Origin: Candidatus Latescibacterota bacterium
GTDB lineage: Bacteria; Latescibacterota; UBA2968; UBA8231
NCBI GenBank assembly: GCA_022825185.1
Contig: JAJDYK010000279.1
Span: 1 to 14,980 of the forward strand
Reading direction: 5' to 3'
Length of the DNA: 14,980 bases
Position numbers and translations under genes: made by a program. The notes below the pieces were generated by a model. The model had not been told where the DNA came from. It ran no database searches and saw nothing but the letters and a program-made list of their open reading frames with translations. Each line of letters opens with the position of its first letter. The stretch's first letter is position 1. Below, piece after piece: positions 7,879 through 14,790 of this stretch.

Positions 7879-9574
7879 TGCCCTCGCCTTCGACAAGGGC
7901 GATGGCTTGGTTGGCTGCAAAGGGGCCGAATTGCTCCACGCGGCCCGAAGGCCAGCGCACTTCTAACGCGTCAAGTTGCGGCCGTTTGCCCAGTCCCAAA
8001 CAGATGCGGAGTTGGCTCTGCGATAGATACGAGCGGCTGCCGCGCAGTTCCCTAGTCTGGACCAAGTCGCTGCTGGTCGCCGTCAGTCGGGCACCGATGC
8101 CGTTTGGGTTGCCGTTGACTCCTGCGAGTTGGATGGTGATCCAGTGGTTGGCGTCGCCTTGATCGTTGCGCAGCAAGCTGAGCGGTTGACCCGAATTAAA
8201 AACTAGTAGATCGGGATCACCGTCGCCGTCGTAGTCGCCGGTGGCACTGCCGCGGCTGACGCGCTCTAAGGCGAAGCCGGGGCCGGCTGTCGCGGAAACC
8301 TCGGCGAAGCGGCCACCGTCATTGCGGAAGAGCAAATTGCGCTGCCCATAACTGGTGGATTGGTCGATGTCGCGGACGTTGTCGAGGACGTGGCCGTTGA
8401 CGGCAAACAGGTCGAGATCGCCATCGAGATCGGGGTCGAAAAACTGGGTGCCAAACCCGAGAAAGGGCAGAGACGGCAAGCCCACCCCGGCAGTAAAGGT
8501 CGCAACTGAGAAGAAGCCGCTTTCGCCTCGATAGAGCGCGTTAGGTTCGGCTTGGAAGTTGGTCACTGTTAAATCGAGCACGCCGTCGCCGTTGTAGTCG
8601 CCCCAATCTACCCCCATACCCGCTTCCATCTGCCCGTCCTGGCCATAAGCTACTCCCATCAGTCCGGCTCGTTCGGCAAAGGTTCCGTCGTGCCTGTTGT
8701 GGTAGAGGAAATTGCGCACCGCGTCGTTGGCCACGTAGATATCGGGCCAACCGTCGCTGTCGTAGTCGCCAAAAGCCACACCTAGCCCCTTGCCGCTCGC
8801 ATCGGCGATGCCCGCTCCTGCCGAGACATCGACAAAGTGCTCCGCGCCGTCGTTGCGGTAGAGCAGATCGGCTTGGCCTTGGAAGTTGTCTGGATGCGGA
8901 TAGCCGACAGGTGCTTGGCCGCTATAGCTTTCGTAGCCGGCCATATAGGGCACTTGGTCGGCGCGAACCGTGGCCGGATCGTAGGCCACGTAATTGGCGA
9001 CATAAAGGTCGAGATCGCCATCGCGATCGTAATCGGCAAAGGCACAGCTCGTGCCCCAGTGCGCATCGGCGACGCCGGTCTGCTGTCCGATTTCGGCAAA
9101 GTGTCCGTCGTCGTTGCGAAAGAGTGCGTTGGGGCCAAAGTTGGTCAGGTAGAGGTCGAGGTCGCCGTCGCTGTCGTAGTCGGCTGTGGCAACCCCCATG
9201 CCGACGCCTGGGTGGGCGGCCCCAGCCGCGACCGGGACAAAACGCTGGCTATCGTTGCGAAAGAGCTGATTGACTGGGGCCGCATCTTGCGGGTCGGCAG
9301 CGATAAAAGCGCCGTTTACGGAGTAAATATCCAAATCGCCATCGCCGTCGTAGTCAAAGAAGGCGCCCCCGCCGCCCATAGTTTCGGGAAAGTAGCGCTG
9401 GGGACTGCGGCCGTTTTCGTGCTGCCATGTTAGGCCGACGGCAGATGCCACTTCGACAAAGTGGAGAGACGAGGCTGCGGGCGCGGCGTGCGGCAACGGT
9501 GCAGGTGGTGTGGTATCTTCGGTGGCGCTACAGGCCAGACAGAGCAAGTAGATGAGAAAAACTAGCATGGACAT
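7853..9574 (-). CDS. CRTAC1-like FG-GAP/VCBS repeat lipoprotein with C-terminal ASPIC/UnbV domain
   Basis: The product has 573 residues from ATG 9574; ATG 9568 is an alternative. The hydrophobic N-terminus MLVFLIYLLCLAC is a likely lipoprotein signal, although the lipobox has Cys at -3. A P/A-rich linker follows. Seven FG-GAP loops of the form D-x-D-x-D-G-x-x-D-(L/I) begin near residues 74, 132, 181, 270, 326, 380 and 447, enough for a calcium-binding beta-propeller. The ASPIC/UnbV domain occupies about 470-565 (NGIGARL, LGLGKRPQLDALEVRWPSGRVEQF). Such proteins are exported and common beside TPR proteins in several environmental phyla; their biochemical role is largely undefined. The start lies one base after the TGA of the upstream TPR gene and has no clear Shine-Dalgarno, so it is probably translated by re-initiation. 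Its end overlaps the SGNH gene by 26 bp. Confidence 0.92.
   Translation of the reverse strand: MSMLVFLIYLLCLACSATEDTTPPAPLPHAAPAASSLHFVEVASAVGLTWQHENGRSPQRYFPETMGGGGAFFDYDGDGDLDIYSVNGAFIAADPQDAAPVNQLFRNDSQRFVPVAAGAAHPGVGMGVATADYDSDGDLDLYLTNFGPNALFRNDDGHFAEIGQQTGVADAHWGTSCAFADYDRDGDLDLYVANYVAYDPATVRADQVPYMAGYESYSGQAPVGYPHPDNFQGQADLLYRNDGAEHFVDVSAGAGIADASGKGLGVAFGDYDSDGWPDIYVANDAVRNFLYHNRHDGTFAERAGLMGVAYGQDGQMEAGMGVDWGDYNGDGVLDLTVTNFQAEPNALYRGESGFFSVATFTAGVGLPSLPFLGFGTQFFDPDLDGDLDLFAVNGHVLDNVRDIDQSTSYGQRNLLFRNDGGRFAEVSATAGPGFALERVSRGSATGDYDGDGDPDLLVFNSGQPLSLLRNDQGDANHWITIQLAGVNGNPNGIGARLTATSSDLVQTRELRGSRSYLSQSQLRICLGLGKRPQLDALEVRWPSGRVEQFGPFAANQAIALVEGEGISAASDSP
8222..9355 (-). repeat. Degenerate 14-15-bp repeats encoding calcium loops of the FG-GAP protein
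   Basis: Variants of GTCGCCGTCGTAGTC (plus-strand reading) occur at 8222-8236, 8585-8599, 8753-8767, 9021-9034, 9167-9181 and 9341-9355. Each is the reverse complement of codons for D-Y-(D/N)-x-D-G-type loops. Irregular spacing (about 150-360 bp) and codon phase show they are protein repeats and not a DNA array. Confidence 0.8.
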
Positions 9575-9575
9575 A

Positions 9576-11075
9576 TCAGGGGCTCGGCAGTTGGGCGAGT
9601 CGCTCGCGGGCTTGGCGCAGGAAGTCCGGGTCGCCTTGCCACTTGTCGATAAAGGTTTGGTAGCAACGGCGTGCCGCCGAGATCGCGCCCTGGGCCTGGT
9701 ACACGGTTGCCAGCGCGTAATAGGTCCGCGCAAAGGTTGAGTCGGCGGCAATGGCTGCCTGATAGGCCCGTTGCGCCCGGTCTAGCTGTCCCTTTTGCAA
9801 GAACAGGCTGCCGAGATTGTAGTGGGCATCGGCCAGAGTTGAGTCAGCGGCAATGGCCGATGCTAGCGCCTGTTGGGCCGCCGCTTCATATCCCAAACTT
9901 AGCTGGACATGAGCGAGGTTATTCCAAGCGGTAGCTAAGGAAGAATCTAGTGCCAGTGCGTGCTCGAAGGCTGTGCGGGCCTTTTGATACTGGTTGCGCC
10001 GCATATAGACATAGCCACGGGCGAAATGGAGTTTGCTGGTACGCACATCCTCTGGGTGCTGGGTGATGCCTCGGCGGCATAGTTTGAGCACTTCTTGGTC
10101 TTCTCCTCGCGCCGACAAAAGACCGCTTAGCAAAATTAGCGCCTCTAAGTCGTTCGGGTCGGCCAATAGTACAGCCCGATAGTGAATAAGGGCGTCGTCG
10201 TTTCTACCGAGTTGCCGATAGTGGTAGGCTAGTTGCAAACGAGTCTCGCGATCGTCGGGCTCGGTGTCGAGCTGGCGACGCAGATGTGCGATTTGCGCAG
10301 CGTGGGCAGCGAGGGTCTCAAAGCGCGCTAGTGCTACCTGCGCTTGGGTTGGTTGCCCCAGTGCCAAAAGCGCCGAAGAAAAATTGTAGTGAGCCTCGAT
10401 TAAGTGCGGATCGAGCGCGAGCGCATGGTGAAAGGCCGTCAGTGCCTCTGGGTAACGCCGCTCGGCTAGGTGCAGCAAGCCCAACAGACGGTGGCTTTCG
10501 GCTTGGGTCGAGTCTTGGGCGAGGGCTAGGTCGAGCTCGGCTCGGGCCTCGTCATAGCGTCCTTGACGCAGGTAGAGCTGACCGAGTTGTTGCCGCACGT
10601 CAAGGTCTTCCCCGCCCACCGCTAGTGCCGTGTGCAGTCCTTTTTCGGCCAGATCATAGCGCCCCTGTTTAGCGTAGAAGAGGGGTAGGGTGCGGAGGGC
10701 GGGGACGTAGGTCGGAATGTGTTCGAGCAACTCGATAGCCAACGGCAGGTGCCCTCGGTCAGCCTCGATTACAGCTAGGTTGTGCCGGGCGCGATGATAG
10801 GTGGAGTCGGCTGCGAGCGCGGTTTCGTAGGCTTGGACGGCCCGCTCTATGTGCCCGAGTCGAGTGTCGAGGTCGCCCAATGCACAGTGCGCTGCGGCGT
10901 CGAGCGAGTCTATGACTAACGCTTTTTCAAAAGCACGGCGTGCTTCGACGTAGCGGTGTTCTTCAGCAAATTCGCGGCCGGTCTGCACCAAGTGATCGCC
11001 TTCTTCTAGGTCGGAGCCTACACCGCAACCACTCAACATCGCCCATAGCACGGCGAGCGAGACAACAAAGCTCAT
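9576..11075 (-). CDS. TPR-repeat lipoprotein (about 13 TPRs)
   Basis: The product has 499 residues. MSFVVSLAVLWAMLSGC is a lipoprotein signal with a canonical LSGC lipobox, so the lipidated cysteine is residue 17 and the TPR array is exported. From residue about 27 to the C-terminus run roughly 13 TPR units of 33-35 residues, for example ADAHYNLGSLFLQKGQLDRA and RYVEARRAFEKALVIDS. TPR arrays are protein-binding scaffolds; the partner is unknown, with the neighbouring FG-GAP protein the obvious candidate. At the helix-B exit, where TPRs usually have D-P, this protein repeatedly has D-S-T (four times) plus D-S-L and D-S-S. The ATG overlaps the stop of the upstream TPR gene (ATGA, 11075-11072), and the FG-GAP gene starts one base after this gene's TGA. 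The three genes form one tightly coupled unit. No enzymatic domain is seen. Confidence 0.92.
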   Translation of the reverse strand: MSFVVSLAVLWAMLSGCGVGSDLEEGDHLVQTGREFAEEHRYVEARRAFEKALVIDSLDAAAHCALGDLDTRLGHIERAVQAYETALAADSTYHRARHNLAVIEADRGHLPLAIELLEHIPTYVPALRTLPLFYAKQGRYDLAEKGLHTALAVGGEDLDVRQQLGQLYLRQGRYDEARAELDLALAQDSTQAESHRLLGLLHLAERRYPEALTAFHHALALDPHLIEAHYNFSSALLALGQPTQAQVALARFETLAAHAAQIAHLRRQLDTEPDDRETRLQLAYHYRQLGRNDDALIHYRAVLLADPNDLEALILLSGLLSARGEDQEVLKLCRRGITQHPEDVRTSKLHFARGYVYMRRNQYQKARTAFEHALALDSSLATAWNNLAHVQLSLGYEAAAQQALASAIAADSTLADAHYNLGSLFLQKGQLDRAQRAYQAAIAADSTFARTYYALATVYQAQGAISAARRCYQTFIDKWQGDPDFLRQARERLAQLPSP

Positions 11076-12406
11076 CGCGGCGCGTTCTCTTGCGCGGCTA
11101 GCTGCTGTCGGGCCTCGGCGATTTTGGTCTGTAAAGATTCACTGGCCGCCCCACCGGACGGAACGTTTTCCCAGAGCGCAATGGCCCGTGCGAATTCGCC
11201 GCGGCGGGCGTGAATATCGCCGAGCAATATGTGGGCACTATAGAGCTTTGCGTCTATTTCGATAGCCCGCTCGACAGCCGCCTGCGCTTGGTCCAGTTGA
11301 TCCATTTCGAGGAACACATTGCCGAGATTGGAGTAGTAAAAACCAGTAGATGGGGCGAACCGCACGGCCCGCTCGTATTGTCTGAGGGCCTTTTCTAGTT
11401 GGCCTTGCTTGTGAAGGATTAGGCCCAGATTGTTGTGGCTTTCGGCTAGGGTTGAGTCGTGGCTCAATGCTTCGAGGTAATAGCGCGCCGCTAAATCGTC
11501 CTTGCCTCGGCGCTGGAGCAGCGTGCCCAATCCTTGGTACCCCAAGCCATAGGTCGAGTCGATGAGTATGGACTGGCGATAGTGCTCGACGGCCAGTTTG
11601 AGACGCCCAAAGCGGCTGTAGAGGGCGGCGAGATTGGAGTGGGCTTGGGGTTGGTCGGGGTGTTGGCGCAGCGCATCTTGATGGGGTTTGAGTTGGGCAT
11701 TTTGTTCGTCCAAGACGCGCGCGCGCTCAAGGGCGCGTTGCCCCTCTGCGGCGCGGCCCATGCGCAACAGGGCCTGCCCGATTCCGAGAAACGCGGCCGG
11801 CTCGTGGGGATTGAGGTGCGCGACTTGGCGCAGTTGGCGCTCGGCCTCTTGGTAATTGCCCAACTTTAGGTCTGCTAGACCTAGCTGGAGGCGGGCTTGG
11901 AGGTGAGTGGAGTCGGCTGCAGCGATGGCGGCGAAAATTTCGCGGGCCTCTTGTAGCTGGCCTTCGCGCTGGTGGATCACGCCTAGTATGTAGCGTGCTT
12001 CAACCGCGTTGGGGGCTAGTTTCAGTGCCTCGGTGAGGAGTTGGCGAGCTTCCTCTACTTTGCCGTGTACATCATAGAACATTTTGCCCAAGGCGATGCG
12101 CGGGCCAGCGTAGTCGGGTTTTAGTTCAAGTGCTTTCTCAAACTGAGTCTGCGCCTCGGCAAAACGACTCTGGGCGTGCAATACAACGCCAAGATAGTAA
12201 TGGTATTGGGGGTTGTCCGGGGCTTGTTGCAGCACTTGGCGATAGGCTTGCTCGGATTGGGAGAAGAGGCCGCGGGCTTGGAGCGCTCGACCGGTGGCAA
12301 AAGTCTGAGCCGCCGAGTCGGTGGGCGGAGAGGTCGCTTGTGGTGGATCGGGTGTTTCGCGATCGCAGGCAGCGAATATAAACGAGAAAAGTAGGACAAA
12401 GCGCAT
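11072..12406 (-). CDS. TPR-repeat lipoprotein (about 12 TPRs)
   Basis: The product has 444 residues from ATG 12406, chosen because GGAG lies seven bases upstream and the start gives a lipoprotein signal (MRFVLLFSFIFAAC; cysteine 14, then DRE). A longer frame back to 12514 would add 36 residues without a signal and is rejected. A P/T/S-rich linker (about 15-35) precedes about 12 TPR units (PQYHYYLGVVLHAQSRFAEAQ ... YSAHILLGDIHARRGEFARA), then a short charged tail. D-S-T replaces D-P at three helix-B exits. Asp at +2 after the lipid cysteine would favour inner-membrane retention by the E. coli rule, but that rule may not hold in this lineage. It shares ATGA with the next TPR gene downstream. 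Directly upstream lies the remnant of an ASPIC/UnbV-type gene whose stop overlaps the spacer of this ribosome site. A scaffold role is inferred. Confidence 0.92.
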   Translation of the reverse strand: MRFVLLFSFIFAACDRETPDPPQATSPPTDSAAQTFATGRALQARGLFSQSEQAYRQVLQQAPDNPQYHYYLGVVLHAQSRFAEAQTQFEKALELKPDYAGPRIALGKMFYDVHGKVEEARQLLTEALKLAPNAVEARYILGVIHQREGQLQEAREIFAAIAAADSTHLQARLQLGLADLKLGNYQEAERQLRQVAHLNPHEPAAFLGIGQALLRMGRAAEGQRALERARVLDEQNAQLKPHQDALRQHPDQPQAHSNLAALYSRFGRLKLAVEHYRQSILIDSTYGLGYQGLGTLLQRRGKDDLAARYYLEALSHDSTLAESHNNLGLILHKQGQLEKALRQYERAVRFAPSTGFYYSNLGNVFLEMDQLDQAQAAVERAIEIDAKLYSAHILLGDIHARRGEFARAIALWENVPSGGAASESLQTKIAEARQQLAAQENAPR

Positions 12407-12410
12407 GATT

Positions 12411-12569
12411 CTACTCCGATATGAGGCGATTGACGCCTCGGTGAATGACGTAGTGGTGGTCGGCCAGTACGGCGCGAAAAACCTGATACTCGCCACCTGG
12501 CCAAGTAATTTCAATAAAGAGTGGCTCAGTACTGAAGACGGGTGCCGCGCGCGAAAGAAGTAAAAGAGC
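12411..12569 (-). pseudogene. Remnant of an ASPIC/UnbV (CRTAC1-type) gene 3' end
   Basis: Between the glycosyltransferase stop (12595) and the TPR gene start (12406), one minus-strand frame is open for 52 sense codons, from after a TAA (12572-12570) to the TAG at 12413-12411. It has no ATG, GTG or TTG start. It reads ...STEPLFIEITWPGGEYQVFR..., then LADHHYVIHRGVNRLISE. This matches the closing part of an ASPIC/UnbV domain, with the W-P-x-G turn in register with LEVRWPSGRVEQFG of the intact gene at 7853-9574 (about 7 of 27 residues identical by eye). The upstream FG-GAP body is missing. Just before it, AGGAG overlaps the glycosyltransferase stop and a TTG at 12587 opens only five codons to the TAA; the following ALLLLS could be a relic of a signal peptide. 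I read this as a gene that lost its middle. Family assignment rests on a short match. Confidence 0.55.
12414..12417 (-). promoter_or_regulatory. Shine-Dalgarno for the TPR lipoprotein start at 12406
   Basis: GGAG on the minus strand lies seven bases before ATG 12406. It falls at the last sense codon, next to the TAG (12413-12411), of the upstream ASPIC-like remnant, as expected if the two were once neighbouring coupled genes. Confidence 0.75.
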
Positions 12570-12594
12570 TTAGAGGTAGCTATACAAGAAACTC

Positions 12595-14694
12595 CTATGG
12601 CGATTTGAGGCGGCGATAGGCTTCGTCGAGCAGGCGCTGCGCATGGGGGGAAGGACCTCTCGCCAGCACTTGCCGCAGCCGATCAATGGCCGCGGCATGG
12701 TTCCCATTTTCGAGTTCGATAAGCGCGAGGTTGACGTGGACTTCTGGATTGTCTGGAGCCAGTTCTAGGGCTTGAAGAAAATGCGTTCGCGCCGTTTGTG
12801 TGCGCCCAGCGAGCAGGTGCAGGGCACCGATGGCGTTTAGGGCTTCGGGTCTCCTTGCGAGAGATAGGGCTTGGTGGTACTGGTCGAGTGCGGCCTCGGC
12901 TTGCCCGGCTTGCTGCAAGGCTCTCCCCAGTTCGTAGTGCAGCCAGAAGTCTTGGGGCTGCCAGGAAAGCGCCTGGTGCAAGTGGATTGCGGCCTCGGCA
13001 TAGTGTCCTTGGTGGTAGAGCAGGCGACCGTAGTAGTAGTGCGCCATGCCGGACTCTGGATCTCGTTCGAGGACGTGGCGCAAATGTGCTGCGGCTTGCT
13101 GTGGTTTATTGGTCGCTAGGTAAATCCGGCCTAGGAGGACGCGAGTGTCGGTGCGCCGGGGATTTTCTGCTAGAGCTTGGAGAGCCTCGCGTTCGCTTTC
13201 CTCATAGCGCTCTTGGTGAAAGTACGCCACGGCTAGATTGTGGCGGGCGTAATTGTACGCTGGGTCCAATTCCAGGGCTCGGCGCGAGTAACGCGCAGAC
13301 AGGGCGTAATCTTGCTTGCGCAGATGCACCTCGCCGAGGTCGAAATAGAGCTGAGCGTCTTTTTCAGTTGGCGCGGCTTCGGCAAGATTGCACAGCACCA
13401 ATAGGCCCCCGAGGGGTAAGGCAAGCACTGTAGTGCGGATATAGGCTCTGCGGCGCACGCCTAGATAGAACTGAAAAGTGGCAAAAGCAGCAAAAGCGAT
13501 CAATACCGGCACGACTGGCATGCGGTAGCGGGCTACAGGAAAGAAAAGTATGACCGAGGCCGTATATGCGAGAGCGTAGAGTCGCAGCAAGGCAATCGGC
13601 GGCGTCCACTTCCCCCTCATGCTCAGTCCTAAGCCGAGCAAGCTCAGCGGGCCGATCAGGCCGAAGGGGATCGACACATGCCAATCCCAGAGCAAGAGAC
13701 TCAAAATCTGCGAGTGTTGGCGGGCGTAGTATATGTCTTGATTGCGCTTAATCTCTGGGCCACTCCAAAAGTGGAATACTTTCTTGCCGAGCAAGCCGAG
13801 GTAGTTGAGGGGCTGCGTGGTTATGTAATCGAGAGCTTTGTCCAAGAAAAAAGCCGATTGGGCGGCTGCGGTCTTATGCCCAGAGTTTTCCACCTCGGCG
13901 ATCATGGCTTCCCACTGCACACCCGGACGCAGCGAGACCGTGCGCTCGTAGTCGGCGTTGTTGCCAATGTAGAAATTGACGCCGGCATTGGAGGAGATAA
14001 AGACGAGATCCGACTCAATAGTCCAGTTGCGATAGGTAACGGGTAGGATAACCAAGGCTATGGGAACGAGAAAAAAGAACAGGGAACGATAGGCAGATGT
14101 GCGCCGATGCCACAGTGCCCAGGCGCAAAAGGCCGCGATAAAGAGCAAGATAGTGGGGCGAGTGAGGGCCGCAAGGCCCGCGATGAGGCCGGTTAGCACC
14201 CAATAGCGCCCATGATCGCGTCTCCATGCGACCAACAGGCCGTATAGGAGCAGGAGGTTGAGGAAGACCTCTACTGGTACGGCCAATAGCTCGCCCTCAA
14301 AGTAGAGAAAGGAGCCGCACAAGGCCGCCATGACGCCGGCGATGCGGCCGACCTGCTCGCCAAAGGCGTGCCGGGCCAATGCGAACACCAAGAGGCAGGA
14401 AAGGACGCCGAAGCCCACATGTACGAGCCGGATGCCGACGAAGTACGAGGCTGGCAGGAGCCAGCAAACGAACGTCAGCAGGTAGATGTAGAGGGGAGGT
14501 TGCCAATACGGTTCGTCCCCTTCCCAAAATGGACCGCTGGCAAGAAGGGCCTGTGCCTGTTTGAGAAAGGTCTGGGCGTCAACTACGGGCGCGTCGAAAA
14601 AGGGACTGGCGCTATATTCCCACAAATAGCCCAGCCGTAGCGCAATAGCGACTAGCAGGAGCGCGCTAAAAAAGAAACAGGTGCTGCGCGCCAT
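12595..14694 (-). CDS. GT-C membrane glycosyltransferase (PMT_2/GT39-GT83-like) fused to C-terminal TPRs
   Basis: The product has 699 residues. Residues 1-440 contain about ten hydrophobic segments in the GT-C pattern. The first large extracytoplasmic loop carries candidate catalytic acids Asp34 and Asp39 (FFDAPVVDAQTFLKQA), then EPYWQPPLYIYL (61-72). An IRLVHVGFG...ALARHAFG region and GLAALTRPTILLF follow, all typical of PMT_2/ArnT-like enzymes that transfer sugars from polyprenyl-phosphate donors. Residues about 443-699 are seven TPRs plus a capping helix (DPAY, NPRR, DPES at helix ends). A GT-C core followed by TPRs is the domain order of eukaryotic TMTC O-mannosyltransferases (GT105); it also occurs in bacterial proteins of unknown specificity. 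ATG 14694 has no clear Shine-Dalgarno; a hairpin lies 57-80 bp upstream. Protein O-glycosylation of exported neighbours is plausible, but lipid or polysaccharide glycosylation is equally open. Confidence 0.88.
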   Translation of the reverse strand: MARSTCFFFSALLLVAIALRLGYLWEYSASPFFDAPVVDAQTFLKQAQALLASGPFWEGDEPYWQPPLYIYLLTFVCWLLPASYFVGIRLVHVGFGVLSCLLVFALARHAFGEQVGRIAGVMAALCGSFLYFEGELLAVPVEVFLNLLLLYGLLVAWRRDHGRYWVLTGLIAGLAALTRPTILLFIAAFCAWALWHRRTSAYRSLFFFLVPIALVILPVTYRNWTIESDLVFISSNAGVNFYIGNNADYERTVSLRPGVQWEAMIAEVENSGHKTAAAQSAFFLDKALDYITTQPLNYLGLLGKKVFHFWSGPEIKRNQDIYYARQHSQILSLLLWDWHVSIPFGLIGPLSLLGLGLSMRGKWTPPIALLRLYALAYTASVILFFPVARYRMPVVPVLIAFAAFATFQFYLGVRRRAYIRTTVLALPLGGLLVLCNLAEAAPTEKDAQLYFDLGEVHLRKQDYALSARYSRRALELDPAYNYARHNLAVAYFHQERYEESEREALQALAENPRRTDTRVLLGRIYLATNKPQQAAAHLRHVLERDPESGMAHYYYGRLLYHQGHYAEAAIHLHQALSWQPQDFWLHYELGRALQQAGQAEAALDQYHQALSLARRPEALNAIGALHLLAGRTQTARTHFLQALELAPDNPEVHVNLALIELENGNHAAAIDRLRQVLARGPSPHAQRLLDEAYRRLKSP

Positions 14695-14730
14695 GGCGTT
14701 AGAATGGTGATGGGGAAAGGAAATTCTGCA

Positions 14731-14774
14731 AGCGTTTTACGGCGCGACGCTGCCCGTTCCCTCGGAATCGGGCA
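14731..14774 (-). other. Intergenic tandem hairpins between the FlgD-Ig and glycosyltransferase genes
   Basis: TGCCCG-TTCC (14751-14760) pairs with GGAA-CGGGCA (14764-14767, 14769-14774), a 10-bp stem with one bulged base (14768) and a three-base loop. A second weaker pair, AGCGT (14731-14735) with ACGCT (14747-14751), abuts it. No T-run follows on the minus strand, so this is not a canonical intrinsic terminator. It may be a Rho-type, processing or mRNA-stabilising structure in the 96-bp gap. Confidence 0.5.
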
Positions 14775-14790
14775 ACATCGCGGAATTGGT

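Noticed and set aside
8222..9355. Possible CRISPR or DNA repeat array
   Set aside because: The repeats are short, imperfect, irregularly spaced and in codon phase with FG-GAP calcium loops.
8837..9433. Plus-strand open frame of 198 codons antisense to the FG-GAP gene
   Set aside because: It mirrors the repetitive D-G-D codons of the FG-GAP gene, giving low-complexity V/I/A runs, and has no domain.
9575..9751. Start of the FG-GAP gene at 9751
   Set aside because: The extra 59 residues overlap the C-terminus of the TPR gene in another frame and bury the hydrophobic lipoprotein signal internally. ATG 9574 directly follows the TPR stop.
12407..12514. N-terminal extension of the TPR lipoprotein to an ATG at 12514
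   Set aside because: It adds 36 residues without signal character, reads out of frame with the ASPIC-like remnant, and ignores the GGAG and lipoprotein signal at 12406.
12798..13433. Plus-strand open frame of 211 codons antisense to the TPR part of the glycosyltransferase
   Set aside because: It is an R/G/A-rich shadow of a clear TPR coding region, with no recognisable fold or ribosome site.
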